64,000 nt of DNA from Trichoplax adhaerens (Eukaryota; Placozoa; Uniplacotomia; Trichoplacea; Trichoplacidae), in assembly GCF_000150275.1 (NCBI RefSeq), contig NW_002060949.1, forward strand, positions 1,113,836-1,177,835, given 5' to 3'. Positions 14,510 through 28,966 of the stretch are shown here, in pieces (position 1 is the first letter of the stretch; each line of letters begins with the position of its first letter). The position numbers and the translations under genes were made by a program. Under the pieces are notes generated by a model. It was not told where the DNA came from and did not search any database. It saw only the letters and a program-made list of their open reading frames with translations.

Positions 14510-17152
14510 CATATATATAACTATTTTTTGTCTTATTCTAGTCCATAGTACTAATGCAAAGAAGCCTTTAGTATATTCTAATCATCTTCTCTTATCTTCT
14601 TATTAGATGATAAAGTCTAAAGGAAGCTTTTATGAAATGTACTGCGAAAAGCATGATATTCTAATTCTGTGTCATATTGCAAGGGAACTTTAGCTGAAAT
14701 ATCAATTAGATATAGTCCTTGCTTGACATAGAAGTACCAATATTCATACAATTATTTTTATGAATAGTTCTAAAAGGTTCCGTTTATAAAGTATTCAATT
14801 CTTAGTTATACTTCAACGATGTTAATTAATTTTTAAGTGAAAGAAATGACATCAAATACGTATACTTATCTCAGAAATCTTGTACAGTTAATGATACCTT
14901 TCATTCTATAACACCTATTGCTTAATCTAGTAGTAACACCTTTATCGATAACATCACCTGTTAGTCATCGTCTACAGAAAATACTCATCATTAACTTTCA
15001 GTTAGATGTTCATATCTCGAAAATTTCCAAACAGCTTGTATTAATGGCGCGTCTGTGCTTTATGCAATTTATAAATGAACAGATTCAATAGAATAAAACT
15101 GCCTGACTTACTATATTACGTACATGACAATATACATCCTATTTTTTCCTTGTTAGGTATCATTATCAAATGCATAACCCTTATTGTTACACGCGTTACT
15201 TCTTTAACTAACAGATGACAGTCAATCATAGCAATTTTTCATTATAGTTGCTATTCTTTTTCGCGAAGAGTATTACCGAAATGATGAAATAATGCTTATT
15301 ACTAAGATTTCATTCGTGTAATACTGCTTCCTTAGGCAACAAGCAAAGTCTATGCACTGTAAGTTATAATTTCATGTATGCAACATGTATTCGTATAAAT
15401 GCTAGATTAAACTTATTACCTATATTAAATTATCCAATATTTTTGGATTAACTACTTATATTAACTATCCTACCTGGCAAATAATATGAAATCGCTGGAG
15501 CTATTACGTGCCCTGTAAAAAAGGGTTATAAAACTTATAAAAGATAGTATATTCATTTACTGCAATGACATGCCTATACATATAAGTTAAAATTAATTAT
15601 CGATTATGCTGTTACAGCACATTAAAAGAAATGCCAATTTTCGTTTAAAATCAATGCCCTACGCCAGTTATTTGCTACAAAAACATGACATATACCGCAA
15701 TGTTATAAGATCCAGCCAGCACTAGAGTTCTCTATTAATTCCTTATAACTAGTTATATTAGTACCGTACCAGCAAATGAAAAGATTAATTGAATGCATGA
15801 ACGCTTAATTGGGATAAGCCATTATGTTATAGCTGACAAACATCGGATCATCAGAATCTTACAGATTGGATAAATACTGTAAATTTTTCAGTTATTTGTC
15901 TTATCTATAATCACCGTTAAATCCAGCTAATTACAATAAATTTTAGGCACTCTATACTGATTGATATATCAAGATTATAAATTAAATTCTTTCAGTTAGT
16001 TGCATGCAGTATCTAGTCTATTAAGCACTAGCTAGCGGCAGCTATTACATTAGACCATGTTATAAAAGTGAATATTCAGACAATATGCCCACTCAATAGG
16101 TAAATTTCTTATCAGGACTTCAAATGGAAATTTTTTAATAACAACGATAAAATTCTTGTTATCAACCATAAAAAGAATAACCAAACAGATAATTTACTAA
16201 CACGCTCGCTTATGTATCTAAGCCAGTAGATGTACCTACTTAATTGAAGTGTAACATATTACTATACCATATCGTTATATTACTGTGAATTATATCTCAA
16301 GAATGGCAAGTACACTAAAATCGAAGTATATAATCAATATTTAATGGGAATTAAATAAGCACTTTCCGTTATAAATTATTACTTATGTATCATTTACAGT
16401 CATTTTGCTATTAAAATTTTCAGCTTACGTGTACAGTAGAAAAATTTTCAACGGTAAAACTTATTCAATTTTATCAGCTCGAAGTGAAACCGTTATTATA
16501 TTGCAAACATATCGAATTGCTATCTCAAACCTAGTCTTATAACTAGAGAAAAATACAAAAAGTTAAAAGTAGAATTGTAGAAAATAATTCTAATACCGAT
16601 TTCTCAAAGGCAAACAGTTGATCAATAGACTCACTTTTTAGACTAATACGTTGTAAATCTTATTTTTAGTAACGATACAATATTATAGGCACTGTTATTA
16701 GTGCTTTCTATTACTCAGTTAGTATTATAATTATAATAAATTAATAATATTATTAAACATGAATACATTTAATTTACGAAATCCTAGAGTTGCCAAAATC
16801 AGGTCATAAATCCTATAAATCAGATGTGATCAAAGAATTAAGCAAGCATTTAAATCTGTAACTATAGATTATTGTTAGTTGCATGACGCGAAGCATCTGC
16901 TCTTTCTCGTTCCTGTTTCTGCTCAGTATTTCGGTAAAATCGATGCATACAATATCATAATGGCTGATTTTTGAAGCATGTACTAGTAATGTAGTCATAA
17001 CAGACTATCATTTACTGAATCGTATACGTTAACGATCAAGTCTAAGATTACATTCTTCAAGGAAATGACATCTATAGCACAAAAAAATTATGACAGTAAG
17101 ATGGTTATTCATGTTCTGCTACGTGTATTTTAAAAGATAAAGCAAGTTAGAC
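14510..17152. other. Convergent intergenic region between UBE2W and the Kv channel
   Basis: About 2.6 kb between two 3' ends. AT-rich with no recognisable exon, RNA gene or tandem repeat, and without the GTAC-palindrome clusters seen in 5' flanks. Confidence 0.55.
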
Positions 17153-20100
17153 CTATACAATAGTTTCTGGAACTTTCTGATCTTTGTTATTGATTTCAGC
17201 ATGACCATCTGTAGTAGTATCATGTTCAAGTTGTTCCATAAGTTTAAACCGTATTTGATCGACATCATTATCATGATCAGTTATTTCTGCATTACCCTCA
17301 TCCAATTCCGATATCGGACCAGTTTCTTCTTCTAATTGATATATTTGAGCACCAGCAGATTTATCTTCGTACGAATCATATCCATTATTCTTATTAAGTG
17401 TATAAAAGGATTTATCATCGCCATTAAATGTTTCTTCATCAGAAGAGTCAGAAAACTGTTCACTCTCTTTCCTTTCCGGATCTTTCCTTTTAAACCAGAA
17501 TGGCGTGGAGAAAAATTTCATTTCTTTTTTACGCTGTGTATATATCTCATTGAAGTTATTAAATATAATTGGTATTGGCAATGCCACTATTAAAACACCA
17601 GTAATACAACATAGGATGCCGATAATTTGTCCAGGTATCGTGGTAGGATGCGTGTCGCCATAGCCAACAGTGGTCATGGTTATATATCCCCACCAAAAAG
17701 TTCCCGGAATACTTTTAAATTGAGTACCATTAACATCCCTCTCGGCATAATAAACAAATCCAGAGAATATGGTAACGCCAATAGTTAGAAATAAATTTAA
17801 TAAAAATAATTCTCGCCAACTTTTTTTCAAAGTCAATCCTAGAATCTGTAAACCTGATGAATGACGTGCCAATTTTAACACTCGTAAAACTCGTAGCATA
17901 CGTATTAATAATAATGATTTAGCAATACCCTCGATACCCTTAAAGTCCTCAGTACTATTAACATCAGTCTGCCTTCGTTCTATATTAATAGCGATTAAGT
18001 TAATATAAAATGGCAATATTGCTATTAAATCGATTATATTTAACAGTCCTTTTAAAAATTGCCATTTATTCGGTGAGGATAAAAATCGAACAACATATTC
18101 GAATGTAAACCATACGATGCAAATCACTTCAATGACTTCAATCGCTGAATTGTTCATGAAGTCGCTAATGGTGCTGATGCACATGACCACGGTAGAAAGA
18201 ATGATAAAAGTAACGGAAACAATTGCCATAATCTATAAATCAGAAAAGAAATAAGCGATTGAGAATTACTCATTCAATCTGGATGTTAGTTATTTTAACG
18301 AATGATTACAATTCAACTCGATCTCAATATAGTTCTCTAGCATCATATAGTTTGCTAGCACACATAAAGATGAGAGGGAAAGCATAGAATAATAAGTTTG
18401 AGTACATTTCATTTTGAAAATTTTACTTGCATAGAATTAAACTTATGGATAGTGTGTAGAAACAGACTGCACATTGATGTAAGCTAATAGAGTCATGGCA
18501 ATTTAAAAATCTACGTATCCTTTTTGCAGCTTTGTACTCACGTAAACTTGAATTTGTAGATACATAAAACTGTTCACCACTCTCTACTAATGATTTAGAA
18601 TTAGTTTTCAGATAGATTACTGCAGCATACCGTGATACAAGTCAATTTAATATAATAACATATAAATTTATTCGAAATTTACACCACCATGTCGGACAGC
18701 ACGTAGAATTAAGTATTGTCGACATAAGCTAATTCAATATTGGAATAGACTAAAAAAATAACTATATCCTGATTTTGTAACTAATTCGATCAGGAAGATT
18801 AGATAAGGTAACAATAATTAATTGATTCTATTCACTTTTTGCAAAAAAAATATTAATGTTTTTAAAAATCATAATTATATCATAGTAACACGCGATTAAA
18901 GAAAATAATAAAAAAATAATTCATCATAACATTAATATATCTTTGTGATATACAAATTATTCACTGAGCAGTTATAAGATAAGTTTACTTAGTCAATTTT
19001 ATTGACATCAAAGTATTGAAACTATAATCTATTACTAGAAAGGCAAAAAATGGAGCACAGAAGATCGTAGCGTAAATGTTAAAAAATTACTTGAAATAAC
19101 AATACCCGCATACACTAATACTGCTTTAAAGTTTAGGCTGTAACTTTTTACGTTTTACTACATTTTGTCATTGCGTGTTAACAAACTCTGTCCATTAAGC
19201 TAAGGAAATTACTCCAACTGATGCGTATCAGAAGCAACAGTCAAATAACTATCACATCCGATATCTAATATTGAAACACCTTAGCGATATTGTTGACAAC
19301 GAAATTTAAGACTATCGTCTGAATAGCTAATTGTGGACAGAAGATATTTATTGTCAATTGCACATTTGTGCAGTAGTTAATGTCACATATGCAATTAGAT
19401 AATATCGACAATTCTGCAAATGATAAAAATTTATATATCAATTTTAATAGCTGCAATGCAAAGTCAAATTATTGGCGATTCTATAAGAATAACCGTGAAA
19501 TAGGTGTCTGTTATGGTAGTTTTAAATTTTATACGCAATTTTAAAGTGCCTGAGCGTAATTATTCTAAAAATGTATAGTAAAGTAGAAAAAGTGGCAGTA
19601 ATTATCTCGTCTTTCTTACTAACACAATTGTCACAGTGTTCGAATTTATCAGAATAATGGCAATAAAATACTATTTTGTACTGTACTCCATACAACAAAG
19701 TACAGTAGGGCTGCTTCACGTTATACCTTACTGTGTTCTAGTAAATAGGTCTCACTAATCACGCATTATTATAAAGATCGTCATGGATGAAGCAGCCAAA
19801 TAAAGAATTATTCATACAATCATAATATGTATGCTTCAGGTCTCTAGTAGAAGCAAGATATATATTTGCATAGCCTATCTATGATATAAATAATCTATAT
19901 CGAATTCAATTCAATTTATCGCTACGGTACTCGTTATTTTCAATTATATCGGATAATCAAGCTTTGGATACTAATCCATGATTAAATAATTTCTTATTAG
20001 TATCAGTACAGTATCAAGATATTACAAGTATTAGTAATTAGTTTTACTTCTAAAATACAAATCACACTAGAAGTATTTGGACTTCGATATCAGTACATCT

Positions 20101-22090
20101 TCTGAATAATAATGTATAGCGAGTAAGATAAGCAACGCAAGCTTATACAAATTGAATTATAACCGCTTACTTTAATTTTCATACGGAATCTTAATCATTA
20201 ATAATGACATTATCAACTGTGGGTGCAGAAAAGCTTTTTAAAATTAATCAGTTTTGGAACGTCTCTATAGTGCTAGTTAAGTGCAGAAAAATAGATCAAA
20301 TATGGCAAATTGATGGTTTTCTGAAAATACCTCTTGGACTAGTTGATAGCCAAATGTGTATATTTAATAAATCATATTCGAAGGCTTGTAGCAATTAAAT
20401 TTAATGGATGTACGTGCAGACTACATACTGAATTTTTGCGCTATTAACAGCACAAACTACTATGTAGCGTCTGATATGACTTGATAATTACTGGAGGGTC
20501 CTGGTTACTAAAAACTTGCCAACTATCATTAAACCTTTTACACGTATATCAAAGCTGCAGTAAAACATGATTCAGTGTCTGCTAATAGTTGTGTTAATAA
20601 ATCAAAGAAGAGAAAATTAATAATTAGGTGAAGTCACTTGATTTATCGACTTAAATTATATATTTTGATTTTTTTCAATTTTATGATAAGATTGAAAAAA
20701 GTGCAAGAAAACCTTAAAATTATACTTGAAGGTTGGCACTTTTTATGATCACATAGTATGGTAGAGCTTAAGATAAACTAGTATATTAAAATTGAAGCTA
20801 AATCAGGTATAAAAGATGTTTGTATACATCTCTGTAGTCAAGCATTCAGTCCTTTTTATATAATCAAATTTTACATCCTAGTTAAATTTTTTAGGAATAT
20901 TTACATGCCAGATTGTTAAAAGTATTGTAATGGCCAGGCTAAATAAAACAAATCTATCACAACTAATCGGTATTATTTTCTTAATGTTCATTTAATTTTG
21001 TTTCGATCGTTATAGAAATTGATGAAATTTTATAGAATGCAGAAAAATCAATAAAGCACCTCTCAGTTTTGACAATAGAGCAAGGGCATCTATTCATTTT
21101 TTGAAAATAAGTATTCTATTAAACAAATTACACAAGTCATGCCATTTATAACTGCATTTATAGTATTGATGAGTGAATAAAAGATTAGTTTTTTCAAGTA
21201 AATATTCAAAAATGAAGATTTTAAAAGTCAAGCTTGAAATAAGATTTAGTACAGGACAATAAGTTAGAACTTCGCGAGTGATAATAAAATAAAAATATTG
21301 GTGGCAATTTCATTGCACTTACTCTTGCCATAGTTGAGGAATTCGGTTTTTCAAACAGAGTCCATATTTTGTTTTGATATCTTTTAAACCGATTTTTGAT
21401 CTTATCCTGGCTATGATTACTTTCCGCCTCAACATCCTCTTTTACTTCAAATCCTATCGTTAAAGACATTTTTTTCATTTTTTCATTATCCATCATTTCA
21501 GTAATCATAATACTTTCTTCTTTTTCTTGCTGATAGCGATCACGACAACATGGTTCTAATTCCCATTCATCTATTTTCCAATAATTTAACTCCTCTTCTA
21601 ATATTGCTGAACATCTTTCAGCTGGTAAATGTAATTTTCCTGTCCTATAATAATCGAGTATACAGGAAAATGTATTTGGATTACGATCAAAATAGAACTC
21701 TCCTTTGACCAAATCGTAATCATCGCATAATTCGGCAATTTCATCATGAGATTTCGCTTTCATCAAATAGAATAATCGAGATGATGGAAATTTACGAATT
21801 GTTTTTCTTAATACTTCGTGCTCAATGCCACCAACGTTAACATGAATACGTCGACGTTTTACTGTACCAGGAAAACTCGCGGTTGTTGTAAAGGGTATGT
21901 CTATTTGTCCAATGGGATCACTTTCGATACGAAGTGGACGTTTATTATATCGTATCATTTTTTTGTTGATATTACTTTTGATTTCATTTCTTAAAATATT
22001 ACTAGGTAATGAATATTCCAATTTTCGGCTACGATTTCGATCTCTTAAGTCATTTTGTTGACTTGAGGTATTAGCACTGCGTGTGTACAT
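17153..22090 (-). CDS. Voltage-gated potassium channel, Kv2/Shab-like
   Basis: Plasma-membrane delayed-rectifier-type K+ channel subunit. Two exons: 22090-21323 (cytoplasmic N-terminus and T1) and 18232-17153 (S1 to C-terminus). They are joined in phase 0 across a 3.1 kb intron, giving 615 residues. The T1 tetramerisation domain covers roughly residues 80-185 and carries the complete zinc motif of the Kv2/3/4 class: His154, then Cys160 after five residues, then Cys181-Cys182 after twenty. In exon 2, S4 has Arg/Lys every third residue (IRMLRVLRVLKLARHS). The selectivity filter TVGYGD lies at about 444-449, and S6 has PIP rather than PVP (about 475-477), as in Shab. The acidic Ser/Asp/Glu-rich tail is much shorter than in vertebrate Kv2. 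Kv2 is the best match; another member of the zinc-binding Kv class cannot be excluded. Confidence 0.92.
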
Positions 22091-24482
22091 CTTGAAAGTA
22101 GAACTTTTTATTGTCTGGTTGGAGAATCTTTGCTGTGTAATGCAAAAAAATGAATAATAACTTTTACTATGCGTATATAGAACTCCCTAAATTACAGATC
22201 TTTTACCATTCAAATATTGAAGGTAATAAAAGCAGTATTAAAGAAAAATTTCCTTATTCCATTCAATTCTATTTGTGCAGGAAATGTTTAATACTAATTT
22301 ATAGCATGAGGACATTATAAGTAACTATCATCATTGCCATGGATCAAAGTAAATTGATGCGATGATAGTAATTTGTAAACTGTATTTTTCAAAATCAGTA
22401 AAGTGTGCTCTAGAGAAAATTGGCTATACCAGTAAATTGGATCACGCATCAAAGCTATAAAAGAAATTGTTACACTTCAATAAAAATTTTCATTTCTGCT
22501 TCAGTATTTCCTATCGAAGTATAACGGCATCGCGGAAACTGTCGTCTTGATTTATCTTAATCTATCTACTCCACACCGTGTGAACTAGGGTACAGTACAT
22601 TAATCAACGAGAAAATGATTAAGGGGATAATTATAGCAAACATGAAAATAAGATTTATTATACATTCTGACTTACGATAATTAAAAATCTTCTTCTAGAT
22701 GTTCAACAATTCTCCAGGATAGATATAACTTCAAAATCGATTAATACCGTGTTGCAGAAAGTGATATTTGATACGGGTAGTTATTGTAATCATCGATAGT
22801 AATACTTATTAACGGTCACTAATCGACCGTGCTATTACAAATGGAAAAGTAAGCTAACAACATCATCAACAAGACTGGATGATTTCCAAAAAAGAAAGTC
22901 GTTTATAGGATGGAAATAACGGTCTATAAACAATGCGTTAAAGAACAGGTGTATTGTCTAGACTGATTACACTACTGTTGCTTTCTACCCGTTACGCAGT
23001 AATTTCTTTCTTTTATGATATCAATGGAAAATAAAAGCGAAGAATAAGTCTATGACAACGTCAGCAAAAAGCTTTATAGAAGCAGTTGAGTATTGACTAA
23101 ATCTCTAGATTTCCTATTCATGGTTCTATAGAGAGAGAGCATAGAAGACTACTTGAACAAGGGCCAATTCACTTGGAGTTGTATGTGTGTTTACGTTAGA
23201 CTTTGATATCTATTAGTTTGTAGAGAAGCAACCAAGTAACGCATTCCAATAACTATATTAAATATCAAAAAATGATCTAATTTTTGAATCGATCAGCATG
23301 AAAATAACTCTGTTGTTAGTTTAGCTACATGTATCAATATATTATTTTCCTCATACTCTCCATATCTCTCTTCTCAAGGATAGTCCTTCAGTTAAAGTGA
23401 TCATCTTAGCTTTTGTATGTTCGTTCCCTAAAATGATGATTTAATGTATAGCCAGACTGAAATTGTAAGCATGTAAGTAGCTAGTAAACACGCATATCAT
23501 TGGTACGCGAGGACATTGAACTCAAGAGCACTAGCTGCGCTTATAATCACGATATTCCGATATTCAGTTGATCTCTTTCCTATGATTCTGGATGCTGACC
23601 TAGCGTCATCTCAAAATTTGCAAACTGCCGTTTAGTCTGGCATCAGGCCATTTGCTGGTAAACCAATCTACTAGGTATCAAGTATTCCTTACTCAAATTT
23701 GAGCAGTAAAACAATATTACATGTACAAGTAGGCTAAAACTTATAATATTATATCGATAGTTGAGCTTTCAGATCATCAGAAGTCACGAATATCCAGAGA
23801 TTTTAAGCATTTCTCGTTGACCAACGGCTAAACAATAACATGAGAAACTTTGCTAACTGTAAGCATTTTCAAATTACAAATTGTCATTATAGCATTTTGT
23901 GATGTACAGTATTTGTATACATCATTTTAATTTCAGTTATATCAGGGAGAAATTATATCTGGATCTATCTGGAAATAATCATAATAAATCTAGTACCAGT
24001 AAGTCTATATATAGCAAGAAAAATGTTTGAACAATAACTCCATTATACACGCTCGTATAGTACTGTATGAATATTGTAATCGACAACGGCATCTGTATTC
24101 TACCTATTCTCGCATGCTATGATATCGGTTTCGTTTTGAAATATTGTGTCACACATTGACTTGTAATGATTTCCTGTCTGTTGAAAGTAGTTTACTGTGC
24201 TGTATTTATAGCCCTGCCACTTTAAGAAGAATTCATTCATAATTATAATAATTAATAATCATCATCCTATCTATCTTTTAAAATAGCGAGTGTTGATACT
24301 ATGGATCGTACTAAAATACAGTACAGGACTGCTTGTCGCGGTCCGTAAATTACGAGACTAGACAAGCAAAATACAATTATACGTATTGTAGTGTACAGTA
24401 ATAGTTCGGTCGGCGAAGGGTAGGACGTTTTAGCTAGTAATCATAATAATAGCTAGCTATAGCTACTACTCACAGAATTTTA

Positions 24483-24656
24483 TTGTAGTATATAGTATGT
24501 AGATCGTTATTGCGAATGTATCCATTTTGCTGTATCCATTAGCACTAAAACGCTATCCTGTACAGTATTACTGTTGTAGTATATAGTATGTAAATCGTTA
24601 TGGCGAAGGTATCCATTTTACTGTATCCATTAGCACTAAAACGCTATCCTGTACAA
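24483..24656. repeat. Direct tandem repeat, two copies of about 91 bp
   Basis: Copy 1 (24483-24573) and copy 2 (24574-24656) both begin TTGTAGTATATAGTATGTA. Both contain TATCCATTAGCACTAAAACG, and they differ at only a few bases. It sits at the left edge of palindrome cluster C. Confidence 0.85.
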
Positions 24657-24742
24657 TAGTATGGTGAATCATATTACTCGTGAATTGTACACTATGGCAT
24701 AAGAAAACATGCAACTAAAAAGTACGTCATATTTGTCAATAT

Positions 24743-24779
24743 CATGGACTACTAGAAGGAGACCTTCCAGTAGTCCATG
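24743..24779. repeat. Short inverted repeat, 17-bp arms
   Basis: Arms 24743-24759 and 24763-24779 are reverse complements with one mismatch around a 3-base loop. The core GGACTACTGGAAGG is also found in the minisatellite units at 32.7-33.1 kb, which links the two repeat loci. Confidence 0.8.
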
Positions 24780-24829
24780 GTAAATACCCGCAAGAAATGG
24801 CAATAAAGAAAATCCACTACCACTGTCTT

Positions 24830-25580
24830 CCACACAGTACAGTACTGTACACTGTACTGTACAGTATTTCAACTTAGCTCGGGGTACTGTACTGTACTGT
24901 ACAGTACAGTGTACAGTACAAGTACCGTAGGATATTTCTGGAAGTTCATAGTGCAGTACTGTACAGTAGTGTACAGTACTGTATGGTTTCGTGGACGTGA
25001 TAATGTTGCATAACTTCATCACAAATAAAGGAAAGATTGATTTTACTGGAATCGGACAGTGATCGGACAGATTCAATGCAATCGGACAGTCTACCGTATG
25101 GTTTCGATTGACGTGATAATACGTACAGTATGGCATCAACTTGTGCAGCTTTTGTTTTGTTTCCATTACAGTACTGTACACTGTGTTTTACAGTACAATA
25201 TACAGTAGTATATGTACTGTACGCTGATCAGAGTGACGGATGGGTGGATAGTCTATCGTATGGTTTCGAATCTTTCGATTGACGTGATAATACAGTATGG
25301 CATCAACTTGTGCAGTAATGTGCAGCTTTTGTTTATACACTGTAAATTACAGTACAATGTACAGTACTTTATGTACTGTACACTGATCAGAATGTGACGT
25401 ACAGTATTACACAGTCTACCGTATGGTTTCGATTGACGTGATAATATGGCATCAACTTAGACCTGGCATCAACTTGTGCAGCTTTTGTTTCCATTACAGT
25501 ACTGTACCGTACAGTGTACAGTACAGTGCTGTACAGTGTACAGTACAGTGTTGTACAGTGTACTGTCACTGTGGTCGAAG
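24830..25580. repeat. GTAC-palindrome cluster C with reiterated units
   Basis: Runs of ACTGTACAGT and GTACAGTAC alternate with a longer reiterated piece containing GTATGGTTTCGATTGACGTG and then GGCATCAACTTGTGCAGC. Copies lie near 24982 (partial), 25095, 25258 and 25420, giving a period of about 160 bases. The region lies between the divergent Kv and CABLES genes. The open frames crossing it are artefacts of the repeat. Confidence 0.85.
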
Positions 25581-26810
25581 TCTGAGAAATCTGGTGATGA
25601 GACACTGACGTTATCCTCCAGTCAAAAATTATTTATTCCCTAGCTGCAAATCCCAAAGCCATCAACTGATCAACTCGTTCAAAGTTATTATTTCAGTCAT
25701 TCAACATTACATCAGCGAGAGCGAACAAGTTTGGAACAATACTTTGGTCGAAATAATGCTATCCATGATAAGACTGCGTCGTCGTATGTTGCCTTATTAC
25801 AGTGGTGTAATAATTCATTAATGACAGCAATCATTGAGACGAGAGTTCAGAGCAAAATCAACAGAGGGAAAAATAGGTTACAATTTTACAGCTAATATTG
25901 CCCAATTTTACATTAAACCAAGAAATCAATTGGCAAGCATTCATTTCTATCTTGGTCAATACTTTATACTTGGTATTGAGTAGTTGGACGACAACTTTTT
26001 CTTGTATTTCACAGTCAGAAAAAAGATAACATGATACCAATGATATCAACATTGAAATCCTATCGTATTGTAATTACCTGCCACTATTCGATAGGCAGCA
26101 TTTTCATCCATTAATTAATACCATAAAGCGGTCATTTGCTCTTTAATTTCCCAACATTTTTCTTGTGTTAATCATCGTTCTTTACCTGAAAAAAAGATCG
26201 ACATTTCATCTTGGTTCGATTGCAACATTGTTATTGTGCTCACGGTACGAAGTGACGCTGGATCTTATTCAGTAGTCCAATATTATCGTTCAACTACTGA
26301 TTCGATTTATAATCACTCGTTAACCTATCAGCATTGAATTGAATCTATCTTGCAAATCATTTGCACTAACGCAATCAAATATGCACTTGATCTAATCGGC
26401 TATTGCGATTCTATTGAACTCAATTCTATCTGAAAATGCAGTGATACAATCAAAATTGATCCCTTTCAACTCAGTTGTGTAGTTCAGAAGAAAAAGTAAC
26501 GTTAACCATTCATACTCGTATTCGTACCAGTGAAACAAATTGCACTCTTTCAATTCATCTTTCTTAATTAATCTTGTCCAGCGCATTTTATTTCCACTTT
26601 TGCTGCTGTTAACTGCCATAAATACTCATACTTATTATTTTTCTCAAAGCTGTACCCTTTACTTAAGCAAAACTATCAGAAAACCATTCATTGGCAAATA
26701 GCATACTACGGTATTGCAATTAACTCGATCTAACCATATTTACAAGCATTGCTGTAAAGGCGAAGCCAACCTACTTTCCGTACCGATAGCTCAGCATTCA
26801 ACACACTATC

Positions 26811-28966
26811 ATGACATCAAGACATCAAGCTGCACTTTCTTTCTTGCACAATATCTCACTGGATGGCACTCGTAATGAATTTGATACACCAATCGTCGAT
26901 GATGATGATAACCAAAACGATCAAGATAATTCTTATGTTGACTCTGTTCAACCGAGTCACGAACTAACTACCAAGATTGAGCAAGTTAATCAACAATCAG
27001 ACGAAAGACAGATAAAACAGACCATGGATCAGAGTAAATTAAAGGACAAGCATCAATTGCGCCTAAGTTATCTAAACCCTATCGCTCTAAGCACTACAAA
27101 ATGCCTACCGTATGCTGTATTCTCTGTCATTCCATATTCTAAAGATAATGCATTGTACGCTATTTCTCATACTCTATTTTTTAGATATCAAAATGTTTGT
27201 CTTACACACTATAGACTATCTCAATATACTCGTATAGTAGAGGTTATACTGTGCTAAAATGATAGGATGAATGAGTCACTTTGAGTAGCAAATAAATTCC
27301 CTTTAAAATGAATCCTTTTTAATCAATTTAACAACATCGTCTTTCGGTATTGTGTTTTCGTCAATAGATTAGATACTTCTATAATCAGACATCGACAATC
27401 GATTACTATGAGACGTTCCTTATCTGATGTTACTCAAAATCTAATTGAACGACCGGTAAGATTTGCATTGGTCATGTCTTTATACTGTGGACTTTGCTAA
27501 TTTTTGAACTACTGTATAAAACGTTCTATAAACTTGTTGAATAATTCTTAACTTGAGCTAAAGTTACCCCTTACTCACAATTAGATTACATGTATTCCAT
27601 CTAATATTCTTACATAAACGCAAGAAATATGCACAATATAAACTGGATTTACTGTACATATCTTGACTTCTACAGGCAATTTCCTACAGGCTACTACTTA
27701 CGCCAAAGGGTAAACAGCAAACATTTAAATCGTTAGAACTCAATTTATCAGCACGATTTAGTAAGTACTACTTCTTGATCTCATTATCCACATTTTTTAA
27801 AGCTATTGTTAATGCTAATGTAATTAAATCTAACGGTAGTATGAAAACAAATACGGAATGCCGATGTTTATATGTAGTTATTGCAGTAAACCTATATGGT
27901 ACATGGTAATGCTAAACAATTTCTATTAATTATAATATAATCAATTAAAACAGGTAATCAATGGTTTCAAGAAGTGCTGGAAGATTCTAACGGCAACATT
28001 CATTATCATCCGAATCTTCTTGATGATCCAGAGCTTCGTACCGGAAAGCACAGAGTGACATTGCGATTACCATCTATGATGGTTAGTATATCAACGAAAT
28101 ATTACAACCATTATGCACCAGTAATTATTAGTTGTTACCTTAACCATGCAAGATTTGACTATTTGTAAACTATTTTAAATATTAGTTATTAGGTCAAGGT
28201 AGTTTTATTATTAATTAATAATAATTGAAGTAAATTGCAGTATCTTGACTTATATAACTTTTCTGTACGAAGCCTTAACGAGACTTTATTACTATTTTCT
28301 TTATGGGTACGACAGTTTTCTGTCTTAGAATATTCTAAAGCTTCCGATATCAAAAAAGATCTCAATGAACGATTCAAGGGAAGATTTCCTACTATAGATC
28401 TGACTTTAAGTAAATTGCGTAGTTTAAAAAGAGAGCTATATCATATTGCGGTGGATTTATGTTCATTAGAAGCAATCACTGTGGCATACGCTTACGTTTA
28501 TTTTGAAAAACTAATATTGAAGGTGCGTATACCACTTATGAACGTTATATTATATTTGGTAAGTCTTATTCCATCTTCAATACTTTATTTCTTCAAGTAC
28601 TTGTTAATATAATGAGATATAAAGTTAAAGAGGTATTTATAATATTATTTCTTAAATCGTTCTACACCTCTGCATTATTAATTATATGTAATTATTATTC
28701 TGTCAACTGTGTAGGGAAAAATTAACAAACCCAACAGAAAGTTAATTTCTGGTGCAACGTTATTACTAGCTATTAAAATGACAGCTGACATTAAGCAAAC
28801 GGAGTTAACAGAAGTTATTGATCAATTACAAGATAGCTTACGAATTAATCGTAAAGATTTAATTGTGTATGAATTTGATTGTTTAGTAGCTTTGGAATTT
28901 TCTTTGGCAGTCCCTCAATCTATCATTGCAGTACATTACCAGCGAATAATACATGAAAATTCATAG
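26811..28966 (+). CDS. CABLES: CABLES-family CDK-binding protein (cyclin-like)
   Basis: Homologue of CDK5 and ABL1 enzyme substrate proteins, which have a C-terminal cyclin-like fold and link CDKs to tyrosine kinases. Exons: 26811-27109, 27368-27455, 27676-27760, 27954-28081, 28316-28522, 28715-28966; phases 2,0,1,0,0 are consistent, giving 352 residues. The N-terminus has the family signature RHQAALSFLHNISLDGTR. A basic segment (RQSITMRRSLSDV) follows, then SYRLLLTPKGK and TGKHRVTLRLPS. The cyclin-like part begins SDIKKDLNERFKGRFP and continues LTLSKLRSLKREL, VAYAYVYFEKL, INKPNRKLISGA and FDCLVALEFSL, ending at TAG. The least certain boundary is the exon 1 donor, chosen at 27109 because it is the phase-2 GT that keeps frame. 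Vertebrate CABLES proteins are longer at the N-terminus. Confidence 0.93.

Larger units (their letters stand above)
22091..26810. other. Divergent intergenic region between the Kv channel and CABLES
   Basis: 4.7 kb between two 5' ends. From 22.1 to 24.4 kb I see nothing beyond AT-rich sequence. From 24.48 to 25.6 kb it is filled with repeats (annotated separately). From 25.6 to 26.8 kb, the CABLES 5' flank, it is unique sequence without a supported exon. Confidence 0.55.

Noticed and set aside
17336-17593. Plus-strand open frame of 85 codons
   Set aside because: Antisense shadow of the Kv C-terminal exon.
24669-25608. Open frames of 60-170 codons in cluster C
   Set aside because: Same compositional artefact. 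The protein is YCTVQ-type low complexity shared with clusters B and D.
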